A stretch of DNA of 64,000 nucleotides from contig NZ_CP046524.1 in the NCBI RefSeq assembly GCF_021497945.1, positions 1,399,501 through 1,463,500 on the forward strand, given 5' to 3'. The stretch is from Streptococcus oralis. Its GTDB lineage: Bacteria > Bacillota > Bacilli > Lactobacillales > Streptococcaceae. Shown piece after piece: positions 1 through 8,982 of this stretch (position 1 is its first letter; each line of letters begins with the position of its first letter). The notes under the pieces are model-generated. The model saw only the letters and a program-made list of their open reading frames with translations, did not search any database and was not told the DNA's origin. The translations under genes were made by a program, and so were the position numbers.

Positions 1-1593
1 TTGTTGGTCGATACTATTCGGTGTTAGATTACAAAAATAACTATGGCCTATGCAAAAACCCTCTCCTAAACTTTCATCAGAAGCGATGATTTCATTTAGA
101 TTCTTCACAGTATTTAGTAATGTATCAAATTGATCATTCTGCAAGTTTGATTGATAGTCTTTAAAACCATCCGAATCAAATCCTGGTTTCAGCTCAAGAA
201 ATGCAAATCTTCGTCTCAAGGCAAAATCTAGCATGGCTAAGCTACGATCGGCAGTATTCATCATACCAATAATGTATAAGTTCTCCGGAATTGAAAACTG
301 TTCATCCGAATAAAGAAGCTGTAGATCTCTTCCTCGCTTATCCATTTCGATAAGCATGAACAATTCACCAAATATTTTGCTCAAATTTCCTCGATTAATT
401 TCGTCAATGATAAAGAAATAATCATTGCTTTCATCGCCCTCGGCTTGTTTACAAAATTGATAGAAGGGACCTTTTCTTAGTTCAAAACCACTGGCAGAAG
501 GTCTAAATCCCATAATAAAGTCTTCGTAAGAGTAACTTTGGTGAAACTGAACCATCTTTACCCTATCGATCGCTTTTTCACCCATCAGTGAGTAGGCTAA
601 TCGATCAGCAGTAAATGTTTTTCCAACACCCGGAGCCCCCTCCAATATGATGTTCTTCTTAAGACGAAGAATCGTTGCCAATCTATCATAATCATCTGCT
701 GACACAAAAACTTCTTTTAGAAAATCTTCCCTAGTATAGCTAGTATCCACTTTTTCTGATTCTTTAGTGTCTTCCGATGCTAGATTGTATGTAGGTGCTG
801 AACTCTCACTAACTTCCTTTTTTGCTTGTTTTTCTTTTTTCACTTGTTTAGACTTCCACGCTGCAAAAGACAATTCATTGAAGTTTTTCAATTCAGACTG
901 TGGACTATCTAAATAGTTTTTAAGTGATTCAACAATAGAAAAATAGTCTGATGCAGAAATTTTCGAATGGATTCTTGGGAGTTTATGGACTAATTCCAGA
1001 GGTAATTTCCCGGATTCGTAAATATACTCCTTGTTTGGTCTATCTATATTTAAAAACGAATTGGAGGCAATCCAATATAAGCCCATCGTAACTTTAGCAT
1101 TGCCATTGTTTTTTCTATTGATGACTTTATCAAAATAACGTGAGAAATAATCCTTATTTTCAGATGTTGAATTTTCAGAATAGGCCAATGTAGCTACAAA
1201 AAGCTCCCACAAATCATCAATATCACTATCCCCTCTATCTGTATAAAAAAGGTAGTAGATCGCATTCTGTTTATTGAGAACGGGAATACTGTCGAATGAA
1301 GTCGGAATGTCATGGGATAATTCGAATAATTCTGCAATAGCAGTCAAAATTTTAATCCGATTTTCATTTTTCAGCCCTTTATTGAATAGACCAAAAATTG
1401 TAAAAGGGTCAATATCCATGATATTATTGTCCTTGTCCAAGGTTGGCATTGAAATACCCGTCATTTGATAAATTGCCTTAACCTTTTGGATAAGCTCTGC
1501 CCTTTTCTCTTTATAGCTCACAAGTTTAAACGCAAATTCCTTATAAAAATCTACCCAATCAAATTGTCCTGCTTGTTCCATTTTAAACCTCAT
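1..1593 (-). CDS. mcrB: McrB-type 5-methylcytosine restriction GTPase (partial, C-terminus off the left edge)
   Basis: The reading frame is open from an ATG at 1591-1593 to the window edge (531 codons). GGGAGG sits six bases before the ATG, better placed than for the in-frame ATG at 1579-1581. The first ~300 residues have no motif I recognise and fit a target-recognition domain. An AAA+ domain follows: Walker A GAPGVGKT near residue 320, Walker B ending FIIDEINRG near 395, and the McrB-family signature MNTADRS near 446. McrB binds methylated DNA and uses GTP to drive the McrC nuclease. McrC would be expected just beyond the left edge and cannot be checked. The gene has its own extended -10 promoter, so it is a unit separate from the 132-aa gene upstream. 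It is the most accessory-looking gene in the window. Confidence 0.85.
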   Translation of the reverse strand, partial: MRFKMEQAGQFDWVDFYKEFAFKLVSYKEKRAELIQKVKAIYQMTGISMPTLDKDNNIMDIDPFTIFGLFNKGLKNENRIKILTAIAELFELSHDIPTSFDSIPVLNKQNAIYYLFYTDRGDSDIDDLWELFVATLAYSENSTSENKDYFSRYFDKVINRKNNGNAKVTMGLYWIASNSFLNIDRPNKEYIYESGKLPLELVHKLPRIHSKISASDYFSIVESLKNYLDSPQSELKNFNELSFAAWKSKQVKKEKQAKKEVSESSAPTYNLASEDTKESEKVDTSYTREDFLKEVFVSADDYDRLATILRLKKNIILEGAPGVGKTFTADRLAYSLMGEKAIDRVKMVQFHQSYSYEDFIMGFRPSASGFELRKGPFYQFCKQAEGDESNDYFFIIDEINRGNLSKIFGELFMLIEMDKRGRDLQLLYSDEQFSIPENLYIIGMMNTADRSLAMLDFALRRRFAFLELKPGFDSDGFKDYQSNLQNDQFDTLLNTVKNLNEIIASDESLGEGFCIGHSYFCNLTPNSIDQQ

Positions 1594-1644
1594 ATTCTAC
1601 CTCCCTTGTTATGTTTGATGCACTAACTTATATTATTAACTAAT

Positions 1645-1653
1645 ATTATAGCA
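1645..1653 (-). promoter_or_regulatory. Extended -10 promoter of mcrB
   Basis: On the minus strand TGC precedes a consensus TATAAT, about 50 bases before the mcrB ATG. No good -35 lies at 16-18 bases, so it would depend on the extended -10. Confidence 0.6.
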
Positions 1654-1735
1654 CGAAAGCCTTCCCAATGCGATGCAACCTTGCTACAAATGTACGAATA
1701 AAGATTTCACTATCTTGAATAAACTTTTACAGCAC

Positions 1736-1760
1736 ACAAAAAGGCGACCTTTGTCGCCTC
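1736..1760 (-). terminator. Intrinsic terminator after the 132-aa gene
   Basis: AGGCGAC and GTCGCCT form a seven-base perfect stem with a four-base loop, followed on the minus strand by five T. It lies about 50 bases beyond the stop at 1809. Confidence 0.85.
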
Positions 1761-1808
1761 AAATGATTCCTTCTGATACTTTGAAATTCAATAATGAATC
1801 TATTCGAT

Positions 1809-2207
1809 TCACTTTTTTTCTTCATTATGAAGTTTCATTTCAATCTCCTTTGTAGATATGTCGTGAGGAAGAGGAAATATATTCGTGTAGCCCTCATCAC
1901 AAAAGAGAACCTTCTGATCTGATGGAAACCATTCCCGAAGCCAGAGGATATAGGCGGCATAATCTTGTAACCGATTTTTTGAATCAAAGTAGTTTATAAC
2001 GAAGACATCATTTTTTCGATTCAAAGCACCCTCAACTGAGACCTCGGGACTTTGGTAATCCCATAAAAGACGATAGGCTTTTTCATGATCGTTTTCTTCC
2101 CTTATAATCACACCTGAATACCTATCTCTCAGCGAAGCACAAAATGCTTGGATATCAAATTCTGCATTTTCATAACCATCTAAAAAGATAAAATCTGCTG
2201 AACTCAT
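1809..2207 (-). CDS. Hypothetical 132-aa protein next to mcrB
   Basis: I do not recognise the family. The protein is acidic and soluble, with no signal peptide, no membrane segment and no clear enzymatic motif. It is rich in aromatic residues in its second half (repeated W, Y and F around residues 80-105) and ends in a charged tail. A strong GAGGAG precedes the ATG, and a terminator follows the stop, so it is a monocistronic gene. It lies between fba and mcrB, in the part of the window most likely to vary between strains. An accessory or immunity-type protein is possible, but nothing in the sequence proves it. Confidence 0.6.
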   Translation of the reverse strand: MSSADFIFLDGYENAEFDIQAFCASLRDRYSGVIIREENDHEKAYRLLWDYQSPEVSVEGALNRKNDVFVINYFDSKNRLQDYAAYILWLREWFPSDQKVLFCDEGYTNIFPLPHDISTKEIEMKLHNEEKK

Positions 2208-2322
2208 GACTCTCCTCCTCTCTTTGAAAGCCTGATATTATTTTATCATAAATTAAAAAATTTCTTAGAATCAAATTAAATTCCACCTCCTAAACTTGAA
2301 AAATAATTTATTTCCACCACAC

Positions 2323-2349
2323 AAAAAACCCACCCTCATGGGCAGGTTT
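2323..2349 (-). terminator. Terminator of fba
   Basis: On the minus strand AACCTGCCC pairs with GGGTGGGTT (two wobble pairs) and is followed by a T run, just past the fba stop. Confidence 0.85.
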
Positions 2350-2372
2350 CTGATTTATATTGTTCAGCTAGA

Positions 2373-3254
2373 TTAAGCTTTACCTTCTGAACCGAATACG
2401 TCGATACGTTCTTCAACTGATGCTTGGATAGCTTTTACACCGTCAGCCAAGAATTTACGTGGGTCGAAGAGTTTTTTCTTGTCGTATTCTGCTTCGTTAG
2501 CTTCGTAGTCACGAGCAAATTTACGAGTTGCGTTAGCGAATGCGATTTGGCATTCAGTGTTAACGTTAACTTTTGCAACACCAAGTTTGATAGCTGCTTG
2601 GATTTGGTCATCAGGGATACCTGAACCACCGTGCAATACGATTGGGAATCCTGGTACAGCTTCAGTCAATTTTTGCAAGTGGTCAAGGTGAAGACCTTTC
2701 CAGTTTGCAGGGTATGGACCGTGGATGTTACCGATACCAGCTGCCAAGAAGTCGATACCAGTTGCAACCATTGCTTTAGCATCTTCGATTGGAGCCAATT
2801 CACCATCACCGATGATTCCGTCTTCTTCACCACCGATAGTTCCAACTTCAGCTTCTACTGATACACCATTTGCGTGAGCAAATTCTACAACTTTACGAGC
2901 TTTTTCAAGGTTTTCTTCAACTGGAAGGTGTGAACCGTCAAACATAACTGAAGTATAACCAACTTGAATACACTCAAGTGCATCTTCGTAGTGACCGTGG
3001 TCAAGGTGGATAGCTACTGGTACAGTGATACCCATTGATTCAACGAGGTTAGCGATCAAGTTGCGAGCAACTTTGTAACCACCCATGTATTTAGCAGCAC
3101 CCATTGAAGTTTGGATCAAAACTGGAGCTTTTTTAGCTTCTGCTGCACGCAAGATAGCTTGAGTCCACTCAAGGTTGTTTGTGTTAAATCCACCAACTGC
3201 ATAACCGTTGTCACGAGCTGCTTGGACAAATTTTTCTGCTGAAACGATTGCCAT
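2373..3254 (-). CDS. fba: Class II fructose-1,6-bisphosphate aldolase
   Basis: Zinc-dependent cytosolic aldolase of glycolysis, splitting fructose 1,6-bisphosphate into DHAP and glyceraldehyde 3-phosphate. The 293-aa length is normal for the streptococcal enzyme. Metal and phosphate-binding signatures are all visible: HLDHGHYE near residue 83, NIHGPYP near 178 and LHGGSGIPDDQ near 208. AGGAGG lies nine bases before the ATG. It is monocistronic, with a terminator right after the stop. Compared with my memory of the pneumococcal protein, both ends are nearly identical while the stretch around residues 110-150 differs, which argues for a sister species. In pneumococcus fba also neighbours vncS, as it does here. 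Confidence 0.97.
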   Translation of the reverse strand: MAIVSAEKFVQAARDNGYAVGGFNTNNLEWTQAILRAAEAKKAPVLIQTSMGAAKYMGGYKVARNLIANLVESMGITVPVAIHLDHGHYEDALECIQVGYTSVMFDGSHLPVEENLEKARKVVEFAHANGVSVEAEVGTIGGEEDGIIGDGELAPIEDAKAMVATGIDFLAAGIGNIHGPYPANWKGLHLDHLQKLTEAVPGFPIVLHGGSGIPDDQIQAAIKLGVAKVNVNTECQIAFANATRKFARDYEANEAEYDKKKLFDPRKFLADGVKAIQASVEERIDVFGSEGKA

Positions 3255-3393
3255 TTGTCAGGCCTCCTATATATTTTTTGGGACATCCCATTTACATTGT
3301 TCATTTTATCACTTTTTGACAAAAAAAGCTAGTTTTTCCCATACTTTAGATTGAATTTCTTCCAATCTAATCAATGTAAACCCTTTCTTCTCC

Positions 3394-4722
3394 TTAGCTC
3401 TGAGTGACTTTGGGATAACGTATAAAGAAGGTCAAGCGATCGCCCTGCATCTCAAAATGATAAGGTAATTTCTCATGTTCTAATAAACTTTTGACCACAA
3501 AGAGTCCCATCCCTGAACCCTTGGCCTTGCGACTAGCATTTTCAGAAAAAGACTGGACCAGCTTTTCTTGTTCTTCAGGACTACAGCTATTCTCAATAAA
3601 GAGTTCCCCTTCTCTCTCCCCTATGCGAACCAAGCCACCTGGAGTGGAGTGCTTGATAGCATTGCTGATGAGATTCGATAGGATTAGTTTCATGACAGAT
3701 GGGTTTATGTAAGACTGCTGATGGGTTAGGCTAATGTCTACATGAAGTTCTCTCTCCTTGGCTAGCAAGGCATAATCCTTAACCAGGCTTTGCGTCATCT
3801 GAAGGAGATCAACCTCTTCTTTCTCCTCTCGAATTTCCTGCACAGAAGAGAGAGAAAGTATCTGGAGAACGTGGTGACTGAGGTCGTCCACAATCCCCAA
3901 GGCTACTCCCAGATAGTGGTCTCTATCCTTGTAACGACCGATATTTTCTTTCATATTTTCGATTAGGATCTTCAAACTAGCCAGAGGTGTTTTCAATTCA
4001 TGAGAGGCCCCTCGTAGGAATTCGACCTTCATCTTTTCAAGCTGGAGAATAGCTTCATTCTTGTCATGCAAGTCCGCAATAACTGTCAAAAGGTGCTGGT
4101 AGAGGCTATTGATTTGTTCCTTGAGATCACCAATTTCATCCTTAGAATCCACGCGCAATCGCACTTGGGCATCCAAATCCATCATCCGACGGGTCACCCG
4201 CTTGATTTCCAAAATCGGGGCAACAATGGTCCGAGCATAGATGTAAGCAACCAAGAGGGAAATCAGAAAGGATGCCAGTAAGGTATAGGGGAGAAACTGA
4301 AGACTAATCTGCTCTGCTTCCTTTTGCAAATCCATAGAAGCTAGAAACTGGAGAGTCATAGTGCTACCGTCTTGCGTTTTCACCTCGCGTTCTTCAATGA
4401 AGAGTGAAGTTGTCTGGCGAGCTGTATCTAGTGGAAAATTATCCTTAACCTCTAACTTGTCCTCAGTCATCTCACCCTTAACAGACCCTTTGATATCACT
4501 GGTCTGGGAATACAAGTCTAACACTTGCTCGATACTTTGCTTATCCTTTCCTTCTAGGGACTGGGAAATGGCTGTCGCTTTCTGACCAATGGTTTCCTGA
4601 CGATGACTCAGATAAGTTGAGGGAAAGAGAAAATAAATGGCTAAATGAAGACAGACGACCAGAACACTAAAAATCGAGAAAGTATAGATAAATATCTTTG
4701 TAAATAAACCTGTTCGTTTCAT
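3394..4722 (-). CDS. vncS: Sensor histidine kinase VncS
   Basis: Membrane histidine kinase of the VncRS pair (442 aa). One membrane segment lies at about residues 10-33, an extracytoplasmic domain follows, then a second segment at 142-163 and a HAMP linker. The phospho-accepting His241 is in SHELKTPLASL. The N box (LILSNLISNAIKH) and a G2-like GSGMGLFVV are clear. The usual G1 motif DxGxG is replaced by IENSCSP, so the ATP lid is unusual. The ATG overlaps the vncR stop by four bases (ATGA), which indicates translational coupling. In pneumococcus VncS was linked to vancomycin tolerance and the Pep27 peptide. That link is disputed, and Pep27 is not encoded here. Confidence 0.93.
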   Translation of the reverse strand: MKRTGLFTKIFIYTFSIFSVLVVCLHLAIYFLFPSTYLSHRQETIGQKATAISQSLEGKDKQSIEQVLDLYSQTSDIKGSVKGEMTEDKLEVKDNFPLDTARQTTSLFIEEREVKTQDGSTMTLQFLASMDLQKEAEQISLQFLPYTLLASFLISLLVAYIYARTIVAPILEIKRVTRRMMDLDAQVRLRVDSKDEIGDLKEQINSLYQHLLTVIADLHDKNEAILQLEKMKVEFLRGASHELKTPLASLKILIENMKENIGRYKDRDHYLGVALGIVDDLSHHVLQILSLSSVQEIREEKEEVDLLQMTQSLVKDYALLAKERELHVDISLTHQQSYINPSVMKLILSNLISNAIKHSTPGGLVRIGEREGELFIENSCSPEEQEKLVQSFSENASRKAKGSGMGLFVVKSLLEHEKLPYHFEMQGDRLTFFIRYPKVTQS

Positions 4723-5375
4723 TTTCTCTCCAATTTATAACCAACATTGCGCACAGTGAGGATACAATCCAAGTCTAACTTTTTCCGCAGTTCCTTGATA
4801 TAAACATCAATGACACGGTCAAAGGGAACCTCATCTGTCACCTTCCAGACGGCATCGATTATCTGAGAACGAGTCAAGGCCCGTCCTTCATTTTTTACAA
4901 GATAGTCCAAAATTTCCAACTCTTTAGCATTGATAGCCACTTCTTCTCCTGATAGGGTTGCACTATAGCTCTCAAAGTCCACCTTGGCATCCTTATAGGA
5001 GAAGACTCGTCCCGTATCGTAGTAGCGCTTGAAAATCGCGTCCACCCTTACCTTTAAGAGAGACAGGGAGAAGGGTTTTTCCAGATAGCCGTCTGCCAGA
5101 GAGGCAAAAGCACTCATTTTGTATTCTTCATCCTGAAAGGCGGTTAACATCAGGACAGGAACCTGACTAGTCTTACGAATCTCAGCTAGGACTTCTAGGC
5201 CATTAAGCTTTGGCATCTGGATATCTAGCAACACTAGAGCAACTTCATAGCTGGAAAATTGCTCCAATGCTTCCTGACCGTCTGCAGCCTCAATGGTTTC
5301 ATAACCACAATCCGTCAAATAGTCACTGATCCCCTCACGGATCATCTCCTCATCTTCTACAATTAAAATTTTCAT
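4719..5375 (-). CDS. vncR: Response regulator VncR (OmpR family)
   Basis: A 218-aa response regulator: receiver domain with the acidic pair at residues 8-9, phospho-acceptor Asp51 in LLDIQMP and the conserved Lys of LEKPF, then a winged-helix DNA-binding domain ending VRNVGYKLE. I chose the ATG at 5373-5375 (MKILIVEDE). An in-frame GTG at 5388-5390 adds five residues and sits too close to the AAGGAA just upstream of it. VncR partners VncS, which overlaps its 3' end. The 140 bases between vex3 and this start hold two large hairpins and no pep27. Confidence 0.93.
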   Translation of the reverse strand: MKILIVEDEEMIREGISDYLTDCGYETIEAADGQEALEQFSSYEVALVLLDIQMPKLNGLEVLAEIRKTSQVPVLMLTAFQDEEYKMSAFASLADGYLEKPFSLSLLKVRVDAIFKRYYDTGRVFSYKDAKVDFESYSATLSGEEVAINAKELEILDYLVKNEGRALTRSQIIDAVWKVTDEVPFDRVIDVYIKELRKKLDLDCILTVRNVGYKLERK

Positions 5376-5417
5376 AGAAAAACGTTTCACATTCCTTTAA
5401 GTTTCTTGTAAATCTCT

Positions 5418-5460
5418 CTATTTCATCTTGATAGTATAAAGCCTTATCAAGATGAAATAG
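5418..5460. repeat. 16-bp perfect inverted repeat before vncR
   Basis: Arms 5418-5433 and 5445-5460 are exact reverse complements (CTATTTCATCTTGATA) around an 11-base AT-rich loop. No T run follows on either strand, so it looks more like an operator or an mRNA hairpin in the vncR leader than a terminator. It occupies the place where pep27 would be expected. Confidence 0.8.
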
Positions 5461-5461
5461 A

Positions 5462-5508
5462 TAAAAATGCTACCTATATTATACCCCATTTAGGGGAGAA
5501 TAGGTAGC
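5462..5508 (-). terminator. Terminator between vex3 and vncR
   Basis: GCTACCTAT at 5469-5477 pairs with ATAGGTAGC at 5500-5508, with an inner CCCC/GGGG stem. On the minus strand a T run follows, eight bases after the vex3 stop. TATAAT inside the loop side could double as a -10 for vncRS. Confidence 0.75.
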
Positions 5509-5515
5509 AAGTTTT

Positions 5516-6895
5516 TTATTCGCTATCGAGCAAGAGCTCTTTTGGTTGTTTTCTGAGGAGATTGCTTGAGGCAAGCGCCATAACGAGAACCACTAGAACC
5601 AAAGCAAGGACAAAGACAATGATAAAGTCTGATGTCTGAATGGAAATGTCTAGGCTCGACAAGGTCTTGCTAAAGCCATCTACTTCTGCACCACCACCAA
5701 GGTTAGAAGCTTGAGCAGCCTTGCTGGCTTGCTTGGCAACACCTGAAGTGACATTGGCAAGAACAGTATTTCCGATGGCACGAGCTGTGTAGTTGGCTAG
5801 GAAGTAAGCAGAAACGAGAGCAGGAATGGCAATCAAGATCGATTCGGTGATGAATTGCCCCAAGATACTTGCCTGCTTGAGACCGATAGAGAGGAGGATT
5901 CCCACTTCCTTGCGACGAGCGTTGATCCAAAGACTAAGCAAGAGTGCAAGGAGAAGGACTGAGAAGCTCAAGCTACCCCAGAAGAGGAGGTTGGCCATCT
6001 TGTACATTCCAGAGATGGATTGCTCAAGAGCTGGGTAGTTAGAGGAGCTCTTCACAAGTGTGTAGCTCTTCCAGTTGATACCGCTGATACCATTCAACTC
6101 TTTCATAACATCATCCAAGTTCTTGTCCGCTGTTACAAAGAAGGTTGCGTCCCCATAAATAGCTGTGTCTTCTGTGTATCCATAAAGTTTTGCAGCAGTG
6201 TGAATGTCTGTGATAGCTGTATTTTCATAGAGTTCTTGTGAGTAGGTTACTGCTGACTTATTGTGACCATCAAAGAGCCCCTTGATTGTCACTTCGACTG
6301 TTTCCTTGGCTCCTTTTTCATTGTCTGCATCATAGACATTAGAGTCCAATTTGACCTTATCTCCAACTTTCCAGCCGTGTTTGGCTGCCAAGTCCTTGTG
6401 CATGAGAATCTTGTCTTTGTCGTCGTTGGTTAGGTGCTCACCTTCAACCAGCTTATATGAGCCAGAGACAAACTTATCTTCTTTAGAGGAGTCATTGACA
6501 CCTGTAATCATCAAGCTGCTTCCAAACCGTTTGGCACGGTCAGCAGTGAGATTTTTCTTGGTTTCTGGCGTTTCGATGAGTTCATATCCAGTCAAATCTC
6601 CGATGGCGTTGATGCGTTTAACATAAGATTCGATGGCCTTATTTTCGGTGATTTTTTTGATATCCTCACCCTTGATATTCCCAGAACCACGTGGCGTTCC
6701 TTGATTGACGCGACGATTGATTTGCATGGAGAAGCTATTGGTGATATTTTTAAATGTCTCCTGAGAAGCCTTGGCAGTAGCTCCCTTGATCGACAAGCCG
6801 ACCAAACTCAAGCTCGCCATGAGGAGAATAATCAGGAAGATAACAATCGATTTGAAAAACTTCCTTGTAACATAGGCAAATGCGTTGTGTAACAT
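5516..6895 (-). CDS. vex3: Vex3, permease of the Vex ABC transporter
   Basis: A 459-aa MacB/FtsX-type permease. One membrane segment (about residues 14-36) is followed by a large extracellular domain to about 300, then three C-terminal membrane segments in an FtsX domain (near 305-330, 350-375 and 420-445). It lies 55 bases downstream of vex2 and is the last gene of vex1-vex2-vex3. The operon ends at the terminator at 5462-5508. In pneumococcus this transporter is reported to export Pep27. The substrate here is unknown because no pep27 is visible. Confidence 0.93.
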   Translation of the reverse strand: MLHNAFAYVTRKFFKSIVIFLIILLMASLSLVGLSIKGATAKASQETFKNITNSFSMQINRRVNQGTPRGSGNIKGEDIKKITENKAIESYVKRINAIGDLTGYELIETPETKKNLTADRAKRFGSSLMITGVNDSSKEDKFVSGSYKLVEGEHLTNDDKDKILMHKDLAAKHGWKVGDKVKLDSNVYDADNEKGAKETVEVTIKGLFDGHNKSAVTYSQELYENTAITDIHTAAKLYGYTEDTAIYGDATFFVTADKNLDDVMKELNGISGINWKSYTLVKSSSNYPALEQSISGMYKMANLLFWGSLSFSVLLLALLLSLWINARRKEVGILLSIGLKQASILGQFITESILIAIPALVSAYFLANYTARAIGNTVLANVTSGVAKQASKAAQASNLGGGAEVDGFSKTLSSLDISIQTSDFIIVFVLALVLVVLVMALASSNLLRKQPKELLLDSE

Positions 6896-6950
6896 AGGTT
6901 CCCTTTCTAGATTTGATTCGTTTTTATCATTCTATCAAAACAAGCTCATC

Positions 6951-7598
6951 TTATTTTGTAGTATTGCGAGTTTCAGTCAGTTTCTTGTCCTTCAATTCAA
7001 GTGTAATATCTGACGCTTGTGCCACTTCTTTACTGTGCGTAACAACGATGACACATTTACCTGTTTTCTCGGCAAGTGATTTGAGCAGTTCGATAATATC
7101 TCCAGCAGTTTTAGGGTCCAGATTTCCTGTTGGCTCATCAGCTAGAATAACTGGAGCTTCTGATACCAAACTGCGAGCGATGGCAACACGTTGTTGTTGA
7201 CCACCTGATAACTGGAGAACATTCCGCTTGATCTGACTTTCATCCAAACCAAGCTCAAGAAGTGTATCCTTGCTTGCCTTTTTGTTGACCAAGCGGATAT
7301 TTTCCAGTGGAGAAAGGTAATCAATCAAATTATAATTTTGAAAGACCAGAGAAATATGGTGCATGCGATGGTAAGAATAGCCTTTTTCGCGAATATCATT
7401 TCCTTCAAAGAGGATTGATCCTTCGACAGGACTATCTAGACCAGCAAGCAGGGACAAGAGAGTGGATTTTCCTGCTCCTGACTCACCAATGATACTATAA
7501 AATTTCCCGGGTTCAAAATTATAATTGATCTGATATAAAACTGCTTCGGCAGTGTTCTTATAACGGTAGGTAACATCTTGCAATTGTAATAAAGTCAT
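6951..7598 (-). CDS. vex2: Vex2, ATPase of the Vex ABC transporter
   Basis: A 215-aa ABC ATPase of the LolD/MacB-like class. Walker A GESGAGKS is near residue 38, the signature LSGGQQQR near 130, and Walker B VILADEPTGNLD near 150, followed by the switch histidine in VVTHS. It energises the Vex1/Vex3 permease pair. The start lies 12 bases after the vex1 stop with a GGAGAA just before it, so the genes are cotranscribed. Confidence 0.94.
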   Translation of the reverse strand: MTLLQLQDVTYRYKNTAEAVLYQINYNFEPGKFYSIIGESGAGKSTLLSLLAGLDSPVEGSILFEGNDIREKGYSYHRMHHISLVFQNYNLIDYLSPLENIRLVNKKASKDTLLELGLDESQIKRNVLQLSGGQQQRVAIARSLVSEAPVILADEPTGNLDPKTAGDIIELLKSLAEKTGKCVIVVTHSKEVAQASDITLELKDKKLTETRNTTK

Positions 7599-7610
7599 GA
7601 TTTCTCCTTC

Positions 7611-8888
7611 TTAACTAATAGATGATAAAATTTCTTTCGGTGATTTTCTAAATAAGAATAGGAAACAAAGGGCTACAGACAAGCAACTAATCAGTAGCAG
7701 AAAAACATAGGATTCTGCAAAGGATAGGAGACTAGTTGATAGACCGCTTGCTTTGGCCAGCGTGTCCTGTAAGGTTGCCTGATCTCCACTGGCTAGTACA
7801 GTTTGGAGTAGATAGGATGTGATGGCATTTCCCGCAACAAATGATGGAAGCAAAGCTCCAAAAGATACCAACACCACCTCTAAACAGAACTGTAGGAAGA
7901 TTGAGCTCTTGCCTTTTCCAAGTGCCAGTAAAATCCCTACTTCGTAGACCCTTTCTCTCAACCAGAGAGACAAGACCAAAATTAAGGCTCCAGCTCCAGC
8001 TATCAACATCCCATAAAGGAAGATGGTTAGGAAGGTTTGGAAGGTTGCAACTGAGTCTTTGATCTGTTCAAAGGCCTTGTTTTCCTTTTCGACTTGATAG
8101 CCTTGATTTTCCAAGGCCAAGTTTTCCACCTGCTTCATGAGACCGTCCATTTCCTTAGGATTTTCTACATAGAAGCGCGCTGCACTGACTTGAGGTTCAC
8201 TATTTCCCAAAAGGGTTTGGCTACTTTCATAGTCTGTAAAGACTTGGTTTTCACTGAAGTCAGAAGACAAGCCTGTAAATTTCTCTTGTTTTTTACCAGA
8301 AAAGATGCCGACAATTTCAAACTCAACTGTCTGTCCTTTTCCAGATTCTGACTGTCCAGCATCCAAGCGAATCTTGTCATGAAGTGAAAGACCGTTCTTC
8401 TTGGCCAACTCTTCGTGGATCAGGATTTTCTTAGAGTCCCCTTTTTGAAGGTGACGCCCTTCTTTTAGATTGAAAGCTGAACTGGTAAAGGTAACATCCT
8501 TGGATGAATCCTCAAGAGCCGTTAAGCTAACCAAGTTCTTGTCCGCAGCTGACAAATCATCACGTTCTACGCTCTGCTCACCACTCACTGCTTCCTTGTC
8601 TTTCAGTTTTGCGACCGTCTCAAGTTCAGGAGAGACATTTTCCAGTCCCTTAATCTTGCTCACGGATGATAGGTCTGACAACTTGAAAGTCTGACCATTC
8701 TCTATCTTTTTGATAGAAAAAGATGTATTGAGTGATTTGTAAAGATTCGTTTCTACGGTTTTGTTGGACTTCATCAGAGTCAAACAGGCTGAAATTCCGG
8801 CCAAAAGGACCAATAAAATCAGAAATAAAATAAAACTTCTCAGTCGTTTTCTGCTGACATAAGCCCAAGCTCTTTGGATTGGATTCAT
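7611..8888 (-). CDS. vex1: Vex1, permease of the Vex ABC transporter
   Basis: A 425-aa permease with the same plan as Vex3: one N-terminal membrane segment (residues 15-37), an extracellular domain with repeated KEGRHLQKGD-like loops, and three C-terminal membrane segments in an FtsX domain. Vex1 and Vex3 are diverged paralogues that should form a heterodimer. It is the first gene of the operon. GGAGGTGAC precedes the ATG, and TATAAT at 8914-8919 lies about 25 bases upstream but has a poor -35. Confidence 0.93.
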   Translation of the reverse strand: MNPIQRAWAYVSRKRLRSFILFLILLVLLAGISACLTLMKSNKTVETNLYKSLNTSFSIKKIENGQTFKLSDLSSVSKIKGLENVSPELETVAKLKDKEAVSGEQSVERDDLSAADKNLVSLTALEDSSKDVTFTSSAFNLKEGRHLQKGDSKKILIHEELAKKNGLSLHDKIRLDAGQSESGKGQTVEFEIVGIFSGKKQEKFTGLSSDFSENQVFTDYESSQTLLGNSEPQVSAARFYVENPKEMDGLMKQVENLALENQGYQVEKENKAFEQIKDSVATFQTFLTIFLYGMLIAGAGALILVLSLWLRERVYEVGILLALGKGKSSIFLQFCLEVVLVSFGALLPSFVAGNAITSYLLQTVLASGDQATLQDTLAKASGLSTSLLSFAESYVFLLLISCLSVALCFLFLFRKSPKEILSSIS

Positions 8889-8982
8889 TTGTCACCTCCA
8901 TATTTGTAAGACTATTATAAAATCCAAATATGAAATGTTTATGAAATCAAAAAATTTTTTTGATTTATTTTTTGAAAAAAAC

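Noticed and set aside
1693..1700. TACGAATA, the core of a competence (SigX) cin-box, on the plus strand
   Set aside because: No T-rich element lies upstream, and no real gene follows on that strand. A chance match is more likely.
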